From: Cafeteria roenbergensis
Taxonomy: Eukaryota; Sar; Bigyra; Bicosoecida; Cafeteriaceae
Length of the DNA stretch: 64,000 nucleotides
Direction of reading: 5' to 3'
Assembly: GCA_008330645.1 (NCBI GenBank)
Contig: VLTN01000026.1
Span: forward strand, 396,468 to 460,467
The translations under genes and the position numbers were made by a program. Below, piece after piece: positions 9,167 to 19,393 of this stretch (position 1 is its first letter; each line of letters opens with the position of its first letter). The notes under the pieces are model-generated. The model made no database searches. It was not told the DNA's origin and saw only the letters and a list, made by a program, of their open reading frames with translations.

Positions 9167-12100
9167 ATGTCGCGGCGCGTTATGTCCCAGCCTGGCGAGC
9201 TCGCGGAGGACGAACCCTGGCAGGTGCCCGCCTCCCATGTCGAGCTCGGCAAGGATCAAGCGCTTCCCGACTCGGCCCTGTGGGCGCTGCAGGACTCGTT
9301 TTACAAGGAAATGGGGGCCAAGAGCTGGAGCCAGGCCGTGGTGCCCAACTTTGTCACGTCCAATTGCCACATTGCGCGGTGCTACGCCAACATGTTCATG
9401 GCCTCGGCCACTGACTGGGCGAGGTGAGACCGAGGCCGCAGCGAGGCCGCCCCTCGCCCGACCCCCCGTCACGGAGCCCCGCCCCGCGGCCGCGACAGCG
9501 CACGGGCAGGCGGCGAGGCAGGCGGCGAGTCTGGTCGGCCCCGCTCGGGCCGTGGACCCCGAGCCCTCGGCCCGGATCAAAGGCGGGCGCTGCCGAGCGC
9601 TAGCGCGCAGACCACCGCGTTGCCGCCGAGGGCAGACCTGTGCCAAGCCTGCGACTGCACTGATGCCCGCGTGACTGTTTTGCTCTGGCTGCGGCCGGTC
9701 TCGCAGGACCAACCCCCAGGCCCCCGGGGAGCCAGGGGATGTGGCGCCCGTTGTCATCGTCGAGGTGGGGTGCGGCCACGGCCGCCTCGGCTTCATGATC
9801 GTGCGCCACCTGCTCGCGATGCGCGCGTCCTGGCCCCCCTCGTGGGACGCCTGCGCGCTCGCCGGCGGCCGTCCGTTCCTGTACGTGCTGGCGGATCTGG
9901 CGGAACGAAACGTCCGCTTCATCGAGCGCTTCGCGCCGCTGCGCGCCATGATCGACGCCGGGTGGGTGGACTCCGCAGTCTTTGGTGAGAGGCTGCGCCC
10001 GCTCGCGGGCCCGCCCCCCACGGCCGCGTCGCCGCCTCTTGCTCGCCCGGTACCCGCAGATGCCGTCGCCTCGCCAGCGGCAAGCCAGCAGCGCCCCCCC
10101 CCCCCGCCCCCTTCACCATCACCCCCCCGCCGACTCGGCCGCCGTTGCGCACGCCGCTTGCCGTCTGCTGCCCACCCCTCCCCCTTCCGTGGCCGCGTCG
10201 CGCCGCTTTCCACGCCACGCGCAGACGCCGAGAACGACCGAACCCTCCGCCTGCGCGCCTCAGGCCGCACGCTCTCCGCCCGAGACTTCTCCGGGGGCTC
10301 CGGCCGCGGCCGCCTCCTCGTCGCGGTGGCGAACTACGTGGTCGACACGCTGGCCCAGGACGCGTACCGCGTGCGGGACGGGGCCCTCGAGCGAGCCCAC
10401 CTCAGCATCGCCGCGCCTCTGGACGCCGACGGCTCCGACCCCCTCTTGCGCGCCTCTGAGAAGCCCGGCAGAGCCGCCGCGCGCCTCCTCGCCTCCTCGC
10501 GGACCGTGTCGCGCCTCTCGTGGCAGTGGCGCTGGACCCCCACCAGCCCCGCCGCCGCCGCCGCCGCGCTCGCCGCCGACGGCCACCCCCTCTCCGCCGA
10601 CGTCCTCCTCGCCTACGCGGCCCTCTTCGGCGGCCGCGCGCTGGGGGGCACCGGGTCTCCGCGCGACGCCTCCTTCCTCGTGCCGCTGGGCGGCCTGCGG
10701 CTGCTCGACAGCCTGCGCACGCTCGGCAGCGGGCGCTGCGTGTTCTTGCTCGGGGACAAGGCCTACTCCGAGGAGGCGGAGCTGGTGGGGCTGCGCACGC
10801 CGCACATCGCGCTGCATGGCTCCTTCAGCTTCATGGCAAACCTTCACGGCATGATGCTCGGCGCCCGGGCGCTGGGCGGCGAGGCCCTCGCAACCCCGCT
10901 CCGCGACGGCTTCAAGTGCGCGTGCCTGCTCGTCGGAACGGCAGAGCCAGTGGCAGCGGCCGCCGGCCCCGCCGCGGACCCGGCCGGCGCCGGGGCAGCC
11001 AGCGGCGCGGGTGACGCCGGCGGCGCCTCCGGGGCGGAGGACGCTGCAGTGGCCGCCTCCGCACCCGTGGGTGACGCCGCCTCCGCCTCGTCCGACGCCC
11101 GCCAGGCGTGGCGTTGCTGGTTCGGGTCCTACTGCCCCGAGGCCTTCTCCACCCTCCAGCGGGCCGTGTACGAGTGCGACACCACCGACACGTGCAGCCT
11201 GCGCACGGCCGTGGCCGTTCTCCGCCTCAGCGGCTGGGAGCCCGACGTGGCCCACAAGTTCCGCATCACCCTCGTGACCAGGGCCGAGACAGCCTCCCCG
11301 CGCATGCGCCGGGACCTGGCCGCGGACATCGTGCGCTGCGGCGGCGCCATCTTCCCCCTGCAGCCGGCCAAGGACATCCTCTTCGAGCTTGGCAGGGCCC
11401 TCGTGAACATCGGCCGCTACGGCGCGGCCACCGTGTTCTTCGAGGAGTCCCGCTGGTGGTGCGGCGAACACCACGTCGCCTGGTACAACATGGGCCTCTG
11501 CCACCACCGCTCGGGCCGCTTCCGTCAGGCGGCCGCGTGCCACCGCCGCTCGCTCGAGCTCGACCCCACCTACGGCCTCGCCAGGGAGTGGCTGCGCCAC
11601 GCCACGGCGCGCATCCGCGACAGGCGCGCTGTAGAGCAGCGCCTCGCCTCCGCCCCCGACGACGACGCCGCGCCGCTCGCGGCCTCAGGGGGCGCGTCGC
11701 TCGCCGAGCGGGCCGCTGCGGCCGTGCGTCGATCGGCAGAGCTCGCCAGGTCCAAGGGAGTGCTGCCCGGCGAAGCCGCCCTGCCGGACGTCGACGCGGA
11801 CGGAACAGTCGCGGCGCTGCCAGGCACGTCCGCCCAGCAGGCGGCGGAGGGGGGCGCGGCCGGTGCCGGTGCCGGTGCCGGTGCCGGTGACGAGGACGAC
11901 GAAGACGATGAGGACGAGGCCGCGACCGGCGCTGCATCCGGGGTTGGCGACGCCGCTGCCGCTGCCGCCGGCGTGGGGGGGAGCGAGCCGGTGCCCGGAG
12001 CGGCGGACGCCGGCGCGTTGACGTCCTCTGCGGCCGCAATGCACACCACCGTCACGGTCGCGTGCGTGGGCGCCTTTGGCGCAGGGGACGTGCCTGCGGC

Positions 12101-13046
12101 CGGCGTGGCGGCCGACCCGTTCTCGTCCGGCCTGGTGGACAGCGACGATGAGGACGAGGCCGCCGTGGCGCGGGCTGCGGCGGCAGGCCCCAGCGGCGAA
12201 GGCGCCGCTGGGCCCGCCGCCGCCGAGGCCGCCGCCCTGGCCGCCGCCCGCCGCGGCGCCACGTCCAACGGGGAGGCGCTGGCTGCGTGGGGCGCGGGCG
12301 TGCGGCACCCCTCTGGCATTGGCGCGGCGTGGGCCGCCGGGCGGGAGGTGGCGGTGTGCCACGTGCGGGTTCGGCGCGGGGCGTCACTCCGGCAGGTTTT
12401 GGGCAAGGCGCGGGAGGCTGCCGTTGAAGCCCGCCTGGCGGTGGTGCGGGCGGCCCGCGACGCCGCTGTGGCTGCGCTGGAGCAGGCGGACGCGACCCTT
12501 TCCGCGCCCTCGGGCAGGATGGCCATCGCAGAGGCGCAGCAGGACGCTGTGGTGCGCGCGGTCGAGGCGGCGGAGCAGGCTGGCGCCGATACTGCCGCCG
12601 CCGCGGACGAGGCGAAGCAGCGCGTTCTGGACATGGCGCGCGATGAGGCGGACGCCGCCGCCGCAGACAAGGCCATGGCAGCGCGGTTCGAGACTGCCGA
12701 CGCCACGGCGCCCCGCGGGGAGGGGCCCGATCAGAGCGGGCTCCTGCTGCGGGCGGCGGACGCGGCGCTGTCCGGGGCGGCCGGCTGCCGCGTCATTCTG
12801 GCTTACGCCGAGGCGGTGCCGTACGTGTCGGCGGTGCTCGCCGCCGCGGACGGGGAGGGGCCGGGCCGCGCAACTGTGATCCGGCCCGGCGTGGAGGAGG
12901 ACGCCATGGACGCGAGCGGACGAGTGCTGCGCGTGGACCCGGCGGTGCCGGGGGCGATGGACCAGCCTGCTCCGATGGCCGGTGCTTCCGGCGACCTGCG
13001 CGAGAGGCTGGCGCGCGGCTGCGTGGTGACTGTGGTGCTGGACTGA
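9167..13046 (+). CDS. putative SAM-dependent methyltransferase fused to TPR and coiled-coil regions
   Basis: Model: 9167-9423, 9707-9984, 10225-13046 (1118 residues). Introns are GTGAGA...CGCAG and GTGAGA...GCGCAG. The first exon has an aromatic-rich leader (FYKEMGAKSWSQ, VVPNFVTSNC). Exon 2 carries VVIVEVGCGHGRLGF near residue 105, a glycine-rich motif I for SAM binding. The exon 2/3 join gives VFDAEND, the acidic residues expected after the next strand. VANYVVDTLAQDAY and a long domain with GDKAYSEEAEL follow. A tetratricopeptide segment lies near 560-625 (LGRALVNIGRYGAATVFFEES; WYNMGLCHHRSGRF; HRRSLELDPTYG). Then come an acidic DEDDEDDEDE run near 733 and an Ala-rich coiled coil near 900-1000. 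The methyltransferase call is by motif only. The substrate is unknown and a MidA-like relation is possible but unproved. The start could also be ATG 8993. Confidence 0.7.
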
Positions 13047-13323
13047 GCAGGTGCCTCGCCGCGCCCTGTGTCGAAGCTAGCTGCATAGCGAAGCGTGCGC
13101 GGTGCGACCCTCAGTCTCGGCGGCAAGCGCGAACCCGTGAAGCAACAAGGACAAACATACACACGCGCGAGCGCGCAGTCTCAAGCGCAGGCCGGCCTGG
13201 GCAGCGCGCGCCCGCAAAGGCAGCTGCCGCCCCCCCGCGCCGCCGAAGCGACCCAGCCCGCCGCCACACTGCGGCCCAGCCTTCCGAGCAGCGGCACCGC
13301 CGCCCGACCCCGCAGCCTGCCCG
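13047..13323. other. convergent 3' intergenic region
   Basis: It separates the stop codons of the methyltransferase gene (forward) and the kinesin gene (reverse). It contains C-rich sequence and no supported gene. Confidence 0.5.
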
Positions 13324-15935
13324 TCAGGAGGTCCGGCCGCGCTGATACGCCCGCACAATGTCTGGGAACTCCTCCGCCAGCGCCGCGGCGTCGAACCACT
13401 CGTCCGACTCTGGCGCGTCGCCCTCCCAGCGGAGGCGGTACTGCAGCCGGCCCTGCTCGTCCACCCTGTGCGCCACGATGCGGTCCGGCTGCGGCGAGCC
13501 GTCCGACAGCTCGGAGCCGTCCGAGGACGCCTCCCAGGCGGTGCTGCCGTCCTGCGCGCCCCCGCCCCCCATGAGCTTGGCGTTGGTCTCCAGCAGGTAG
13601 CGCAGGAGGAGCGTCTGGTGGATGCCCTCCTCGCTCTCTGCGGCGCCGTCGGCGGCTCTCACCAGCTGCTGCTGCCCGCCTCCGCTGCCGGCCATCGAGT
13701 CGGCGCTCCACTCCTCCCCGGCGGGGCCCGAGGAGGCGCCCGTCCCCGCCCCGGCTCCTCTTCGGAGCAGCGGCTCGATTGCCCTGGCTGCCGTGTCCAG
13801 CATGCTCGAGACGCCGTCGAAGTCGACCGCCCCGCCCTTTTGCTTGCCCAGCGGCCGCTCCACCTGCAGCGCGGAGATGATCCGCTCGGCGAGCCCGGAG
13901 GCCTTGCGGGCCAGCTCCATGTTGTGGCCCACCGCCGAGGCGGACATGACGGCGGCCAGGCGCGCCTCGTACTCCTGCCGCAGCCGCTCGGCCTGCTGCC
14001 GCCACCGAGACTCCGCCTCCGCCACCGCCCGCCTCGCGGCTTCCTCGGCCATTCCCTGCGCCTGTGCCGACCCGGCCGCCAGGGCGGTGACGGTTCGCAC
14101 GGGCGCCGCCGCCACGCGCATGCAGCGCTCGGCGAACTTGAGCGTTGACACCGTCTCGCTCGCGTCAACGGCCATGGGGCCGATGGTAGCCACAACGCAG
14201 GTCTCGGCGTTGCCGCCCAGGCTCCGGGAGAGCAGCTTGGTCAGCTTCGAGTCGCGGAACGGCACGTGCCGCTCCGAAGCCTTGCCGCGAAACCGCGCCA
14301 CGTCGGAGAGCTTCGCGATGACGTTGCCGAGAGCGGCGAGCGAGGAGTTGATGGCCCGGGCCTCGTCCAGACGGGCGCCGCTGCGGGGGCGGCGATCCAG
14401 CGAGTGCAGGGAGAGGCAGAGCAGGGCGGGGGGGAGCGCGAGATTGGGTTGCCAGGGCGGGGGGGTGCCGGGCGCGCGCGGGTTGCGGAGGCAATTTGGG
14501 CGGTGGCAGACGCAGCCTGGCAGCAGGAGGGCTAGCACGTTGCAGCAAGGCCAGCGCGGCTCGCAGTGGCCTCGCGGAGCGGAGAGGGGGCGGCGCAGTG
14601 TCGGGGGCGGCGCAGTGTCGGGGGCGGCGCAGTGTCGGGGGCGGCGCAGCGTCGGGGGCGGCGCTGTGTCGGGGGCGGCGCAGTGGAGAGGGGAGCTCAC
14701 GTGCTGGATGTGCGCGCTACGCGCTCGCTGCCCGCGAGGTCGACCAGGGTGAGGCGGCCCATGGTGGCGGGGCCGCCGGCCGCCCTGGCCTGCCTGACGG
14801 TCACCATGAGGAGGGTGTGACTCCTGGATGACGTGGCGTTCATGCGGGTGGCGCCGAGCACGCGACGCTCGAGGCCGTCGTTGATGGCGGCCACAGCCTC
14901 CGCGTAGCCGTTCACGGTCCATTCCCCCGCGTCGGGCGCGTAGAACCCGCGCCCGGGAGACTCTCTGACGGCCAGCGGACGCAGGCTGTCGTCTCCGGCG
15001 GGCGGCAGCAGGTCGTACACGGCTTCGAGATATACCTGCAAAAACTGCACGCTGACGCTGAAGGCGCTGTCCGGGTGCCGCGCAGCGTGGCCGAAGCAGT
15101 GCGATAGCGCCCGCGGGATGAGCCCCGCGCTCTCGGACTCCACCCGTGAGAGAATGCCCATCGTGTGACTCTTGCCGGTCCCCGTCTGCCCGTACGCCAG
15201 CACGGCGCCGTTGAACCCGTCCAGCACCCGGTCCACCACCGGCCCGGCCACCACGTCGTACACGTCGTCCTGCGTCGCCTGCGGGCCGAAAGCCGCGTCA
15301 AAGAGCCAGCGGTTGCCGGCGCCGCCGGCGCTCGGGTCCGCCACCACGACGGACTGCAGCGCCCCCCCGCCACGGACACCGGCGTCCGCGGGCTGCTCCG
15401 CCGGAACGCGCACCGCAATGCCCACCGGCCGCGGCTTCCAGCCCCGCGGAGGGCGCGCGGGCAGCGCCCCGGACGAGTCACCCTCGCGCGCGTGGGAGAC
15501 GGAGGACCACGGAGAGTCGGCGGTCGCGGCGCCGGCGCGGGCCGCGCTGGGCGGCTCCAAGGGCCTCGGCGTTCGCAGGGGGCCCACGGACTCGCGCAGG
15601 CCCGAGTCTGCGACAGACCTGCCCAGCCATTTCCGCTGCATTTCCGCCTCGCGCGCGTCCCGGCGCAGCTCGTCCGCCAAGGGCGGCCGGCAGCGCACTG
15701 CCACGCGCACACGGCGCGTGGACGACGGGGCAAGCCGCGCGGGCTCCGACGCCGCCGGCCGGGGACCTGGCGAGACTGCGGCAACGGCCGGGGCCGGCGG
15801 CGCGTCAGCGGCGCGCCGGCGCACCAGCGAGGCTCGGTACACCGCCGTGCCGCCGGACCGGCTCGGCGCCACCTCACCGCTTCCCAGCCGTGCCGCGCTC
15901 GGCGGCCCGCCCGGGCCTGGTCCCGCGGCGGCCAT
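13324..15935 (-). CDS. kinesin motor protein with C-terminal chromodomain-like module
   Basis: Reverse strand, two exons: 15935-14701 and 14380-13324, joined across an intron with GTGAGC donor and CCGCAG acceptor (763 residues). The N-terminal 90 or so residues are disordered. The motor starts RVRVAVRCRPPL and shows P-loop GQTGTGKSHT near residue 250, switch I NATSSRSH, and switch II DLAGSERVART. The splice join gives TGARLDEARAINSSLAALG, the expected helix alpha-4 continuation. HVPFRDSKLTKLL and ETVSTLKFAERC follow. A coiled-coil-prone region (AEEAARRAVAEAESRWRQQ) precedes a linker, and the last 50 residues match a chromodomain fold: RIVAHRVDEQG, LQYRLRWEGDAP, DEWFDAAAL, then a C-terminal helix. 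Of the aromatic-cage positions only the Trp of RW is evident. The family of the kinesin is uncertain. The motor assignment is secure and the chromodomain likely. Confidence 0.87.
14591..14685. repeat. 17-bp minisatellite inside the kinesin intron
   Basis: Unit cggcgcagtgtcggggg repeats at 14591, 14608, 14625, 14642 and 14659, with a partial copy at 14676. Single-base variants occur in copies four and five. The array lies wholly inside the 320-bp intron and ends only about 15 bp from the donor. Because 17 is not a multiple of 3 it would be tolerated here but not in an exon. Confidence 0.9.
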
Positions 15936-16270
15936 GGCGGCCGAACCCGCAATTCCGCGCCGCTGACGCGCCTGCGAAGCTGCGCCGGGGGCACACGGGC
16001 GCGTCAAGGGCAGCGCCGCCACTTCAAACCCGGGAGGCCCGGGTCTGCGGCGGCAGGGCCTCGAGGTGCTCGCCGGCAGCCGGGTCGCGATGCTCGGCCG
16101 CAAGCGTCGAAAACAGCCAACTGCCCGCGCGCCGGGCAAGGCTCTGCCGGGAGCGCTCGTCATCCCGACGGCTCGACAAGCGCGTGTTCCGGGCCCAGAT
16201 CCTCGGCCGCAGCGTCGGGCGGCGGGGGCGGCACTCCGCCCCGCTGGTGCCCCGGCTTCGCGTGCTGCAG
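15936..16270. promoter_or_regulatory. 335-bp divergent promoter region, kinesin / BCKDH E2
   Basis: It lies between the two start codons of a head-to-head gene pair and must hold both promoters and 5' leaders. No TATA-like element stands out. The kinesin frame stays open to 16163 and the E2 frame back to 15890, but these extensions lack family support. Confidence 0.45.
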
Positions 16271-17779
16271 ATGGCCAGTATCTCCCGCAGGTTCGCCCCC
16301 AGGCTGTCCCGCGCGCTCGCCGCCGGGCGGCCCGCCCACGCCGAGGTGCGGCGCGCTGGCGTTGCCGCCACGCGGACCGGAGTCATGCGCGCTGCCGGCC
16401 GGCTCGCCGCGGTGCGCGGCTTCCACGTGTCGTCCGTGGCGCGGAAGCTGACGCCGTTCCCGCTGAGCGACATTGGGGAGGGCATCGCCGAGGTTGAGGT
16501 AATGCGCGTGTTCGTCAAGGTCGGCGACACCATCGACGAGTTCGACCCCGTGTTTGAGGTTCAGAGCGACAAGGCAACTGTCGAGATCACCTCGCGGTAC
16601 GCGGGCGTGGTCAAGGCCGTCCACTACGCGGAGGGCGACATTGTTCCGACGGGGAGCGTCCTGATCGACATCGAGACTGAAGGCGGTGACGACGCGACTG
16701 CCGAGGAGCCTGCGGCCGCCCCCAAGGCGGCCGCCCCGAGCGCCCCCCCGGCCGCGGACGCGGCTGCGACCGCCGGCTCGGTGTCGGCCGCTGGCCAGGC
16801 CGCGCTGACTCTTGCGGCGCCTGCTGTGCGGCGCATTGCTCGCGAGCACAACGTGGACTTGTCGCTGGTGCCCGGCACCGGCAAGGACGGCCGCGTGCTC
16901 AAGGGGGACATTCTGGCCTTCGTGGAGAACGGAGGCAAGGCGCCCGCCGCGGCGGCAGCCCCCAAGGCCGCTGAGACCGCGCGCGCCCCCGCCGCCGCCG
17001 CTGCGCCCGCCCCGGCGGCGCCCTCCGCCTCTGCCGTGCCCGAGCGCCTGCCCGCGCCCGCCGGGTTTGCGGCCGCCGATGTGGACGAGCCCCTGCGCGG
17101 CCTGCGGCGCGCGATGGCCAAGTCCATGACGGCGGCTTGGGCGGTGCCCCACTTCGGCTACTGCGACGAGGTGGAGATGGACGCCGCTGCCGCGCTGCGC
17201 GCCCAGCTAAAGCCCCTCGCTGCCGAGCGCGGCGTCAAGTTCAGCTTCATGCCCATCCTCCTCAAGGCCATCTCCATCGCCCTGCTGGACGCGCCTGGTC
17301 TCAACGCCTGGGTGAACGAGGACTGCTCCACGCTCACCCTCAAGGGGTCCCACAACATCGGCGTGGCCATGGACACCCCCCGCGGCCTCATCGTGCCCAA
17401 CGTCAAGGACGTTCAGGCCCGCTCTCTCATGGAGGTTGCCTCCGAGCTGACCCGGCTGCAGGCGCTGGCGGCCGCTGGCCAGCTGGGCGAGGAGGACCTG
17501 CGCGACGGCACATTTGCCCTCAGCAACATCGGCGCCATCGGCGGCACGTACGCCTCCCCCGTGATCATGCAGCCCCAGGTGGCCATCGGCGCCATCGGCA
17601 AGACCCAGCGCCTCCCGCGCTACGCCGCCGACGGCGAGACCATCGTGCCCACAAGCATCATGCGCGTGTCGTGGAGCGCCGACCACCGCGTCGTCGACGG
17701 AGCCACTATGGCCCGCTTCAGCAACCGCGTCAAGCTGCTCATCGAGAACCCCACGGCCATGCTCTCCGCCCTCCGCTGA
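16271..17779 (+). CDS. DBT: branched-chain 2-oxoacid dehydrogenase E2 (dihydrolipoyl transacylase), mitochondrial
   Basis: An intronless gene of 502 residues. E2 is the core of the mitochondrial BCKDH complex and transfers acyl groups from the E1 decarboxylase to CoA in Val/Leu/Ile catabolism. An Arg/Ala-rich presequence (about 1-57, ending GFHVSSVARK) targets it to mitochondria. The single lipoyl domain starts FPLSDIGEGIAEVEV, and the lipoyl Lys is K101 in QSDKATVEI. An Ala/Pro hinge is followed by the peripheral-subunit-binding domain (about 184-222, AVRRIAREHNVDLSLVPGTG...GRVLKGD), a second hinge, and the catalytic domain with PLRGLRRAMAKSM, FALSNIGAIGGTYASPVI and active-site DHRVVDG (His472). 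One lipoyl domain and the FxLxDIGEGI start favour BCKDH E2 over PDH E2, and DHRVVDG favours it over the KGCC E2 of OGDH. A BCKDH E1-beta gene lies 12 kb away. Confidence 0.93.
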   Translation: MASISRRFAPRLSRALAAGRPAHAEVRRAGVAATRTGVMRAAGRLAAVRGFHVSSVARKLTPFPLSDIGEGIAEVEVMRVFVKVGDTIDEFDPVFEVQSDKATVEITSRYAGVVKAVHYAEGDIVPTGSVLIDIETEGGDDATAEEPAAAPKAAAPSAPPAADAAATAGSVSAAGQAALTLAAPAVRRIAREHNVDLSLVPGTGKDGRVLKGDILAFVENGGKAPAAAAAPKAAETARAPAAAAAPAPAAPSASAVPERLPAPAGFAAADVDEPLRGLRRAMAKSMTAAWAVPHFGYCDEVEMDAAAALRAQLKPLAAERGVKFSFMPILLKAISIALLDAPGLNAWVNEDCSTLTLKGSHNIGVAMDTPRGLIVPNVKDVQARSLMEVASELTRLQALAAAGQLGEEDLRDGTFALSNIGAIGGTYASPVIMQPQVAIGAIGKTQRLPRYAADGETIVPTSIMRVSWSADHRVVDGATMARFSNRVKLLIENPTAMLSALR

Positions 17780-18274
17780 GTCCGCGCGCCCCCCGCGCAG
17801 CATCGGCGGCACTCGGGATCGTGCACCCTTCAGCACGGTGCTTCCCCCCATCCCGCCCCCCTCCCGGCCCCTCCCGGCCCCCTTCCCGCCCCCCTCCCGG
17901 CCCTCCGCCCCCGTTCGTTCTCCTCGGCGCCGTCGCGTGGCGGCTGCCCCGGCCCCGCGTTCAGCGAAGCCCCCCCCACCCCCCTCCCCCCTCCTCCTCC
18001 AACCAAAACTGCGAATGCCTGTGACGCCTATGCGCGCGCCGCACAATCCAGCCGCGCGCGCGAAGCGTTGCCGCCCACACACCGCGCACTCGCGCGGCAT
18101 GGCCCCATTCAAGCAGTTGCCGCCCCTGCTCGAACGGCTGCAAGCGCAGTCGCCCAGCGGCTCGGGGGGGGGGCGCTGTTGCGGAATTGTGCACGTTGAT
18201 GCGCTGGAACCGCGCCCTCACACAGCGTCACAAGCGGGCAGCGGCACTCCGACGGCGGGCCCGCGCACTGGCGC
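17780..18274. other. convergent C-rich 3' region
   Basis: It lies between the stops of the E2 gene and the reverse-strand transporter. A pyrimidine-rich tract (about 17838-18000, repeated cccctcccgg words) is the only structure seen. There is no supported coding sequence. Confidence 0.5.
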
Positions 18275-19393
18275 TCACGCCACCTTTGGCTTGGCCGGGA
18301 GGTCGTGCGCCACCACCAAGTCCATTGCTGCCGCGGCTGGTCGGACAAGCGGCAGCGCCACGGCAGCTAGAGCCGCGTTGAACAGCACGTGTGCCGCCGA
18401 GCACGCCACCGCCACTCCGGCCGCCTCGTTTGCGGGTCCCGTGAGGCTCGCTGCCCACTGCGAAGCCTCGACAAAGCTCCCGAACGCCGGCAGGACGGCC
18501 GCTGCCGCGAGGAGCTTGTAGCCCGTGTACGCAAGGGCAAATCGCCACGCGGAGCGGGACCCCGCCCAGCCGGCGGCCAGGGTAGTCGCGCAGGTGCCCA
18601 CGTTCGCCCCCACGGCCACGGCCACGGCGAGGGGGAGGGGCATGGCGCCGGAGGCGGCGAGCTCTGCCGCGATGGCGATGGCTGCGGTTGAAGACTGCAC
18701 GAGCAGGGTGAGGAGGAGGCCGGCCGCCACGCCGAGGACTGGGCTGCCTGAGAGCTCGAGCAGCGCGTCTCTCAGCGGGGGGAGCGACTTGACGGGAGCG
18801 AGCGCGGCGGAGAGCAGGTCCATTCCCGCCAGCAGCATGCCCAGCCCCATGCAGGAGGTGAGCAGGCGGAAGGCGAGGCCACTGCTCGACGGCCCCGGCT
18901 TGGAGGTGGCGCTGCGGGCGAAGAAGCACACCCCGATGATCGGGAGGCCGGCCTTGGCGATGGGAAGCGCCCGGCTGATGAGCGGCGCCGCGGTCGAGCC
19001 CACGTTGATGCCTAGCGCCACCGCCAGCGAGTCGCTGAAGGTCATGACGCCAGCGTCCACGAAGTCAACAACCATCATCGAGGTGGCGGTGGCGGACGTG
19101 AGCGCGGCAGTGGCCGCGGCGCCGGTCGCAAATGCGGTCACGGAGTGGCCGCACGACAGCTTGATGGCGCCCGCCAACTCGTCGCCGAGGGCCGCCTGCA
19201 GGTTCGAAGAGAGGGTCGAGATCCCATAGAGCTGCAGCGCCAGGGCGCCCGCCGCCTGGAGCACGATGAGGAGGAAATCGGGGCCTTGCGGGCTTGTCGG
19301 CGGGGCGACGTATTTCTCAGCCGCCGCGCAACTGAGGAGCGCCGCGGCCAGCACAAGGCACGCGGCCCAGTCCCGGGCCCAGCCGGGCGACAT
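18275..19393 (-). CDS. Na+/phosphate cotransporter II-related membrane protein
   Basis: Reverse strand, one exon, 372 residues from ATG 19393 (an in-frame ATG at 19447 is possible). An N-terminal hydrophobic stretch (WAACLVLAAALLSCAAA) looks like a signal peptide or first helix. About eight further hydrophobic segments follow in an inverted-repeat pattern typical of the Na_Pi_cotrans family. The first half has TAALTSATATSMMVVDFVDAG with ALGINVGSTAAPLI. The second half has LLTLLVQSSTAAIAIAAELA with AVGANVGTCATTLAAG. The second-half QSST and GANVGT match the family's substrate-site motifs. In the first half QSS is replaced by TSA, a visible departure. No PhoU-like tail is present. The role as a phosphate transporter is inferred from the family. 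Confidence 0.77.
   Translation of the reverse strand: MSPGWARDWAACLVLAAALLSCAAAEKYVAPPTSPQGPDFLLIVLQAAGALALQLYGISTLSSNLQAALGDELAGAIKLSCGHSVTAFATGAAATAALTSATATSMMVVDFVDAGVMTFSDSLAVALGINVGSTAAPLISRALPIAKAGLPIIGVCFFARSATSKPGPSSSGLAFRLLTSCMGLGMLLAGMDLLSAALAPVKSLPPLRDALLELSGSPVLGVAAGLLLTLLVQSSTAAIAIAAELAASGAMPLPLAVAVAVGANVGTCATTLAAGWAGSRSAWRFALAYTGYKLLAAAAVLPAFGSFVEASQWAASLTGPANEAAGVAVACSAAHVLFNAALAAVALPLVRPAAAAMDLVVAHDLPAKPKVA

Noticed and set aside
9152-10270. A 372-codon reverse-strand frame opposite the methyltransferase gene
   Set aside because: It is antisense to a gene with clear motifs and spliced exons; composition is Arg/Gly/Ala as expected from the complement.
13324-14922. A continuous reverse-strand frame of 532 codons through the kinesin intron
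   Set aside because: Its first half runs out of frame with the motor and through the 17-bp minisatellite; splicing at GTGAGC/CCGCAG restores the kinesin sequence exactly.
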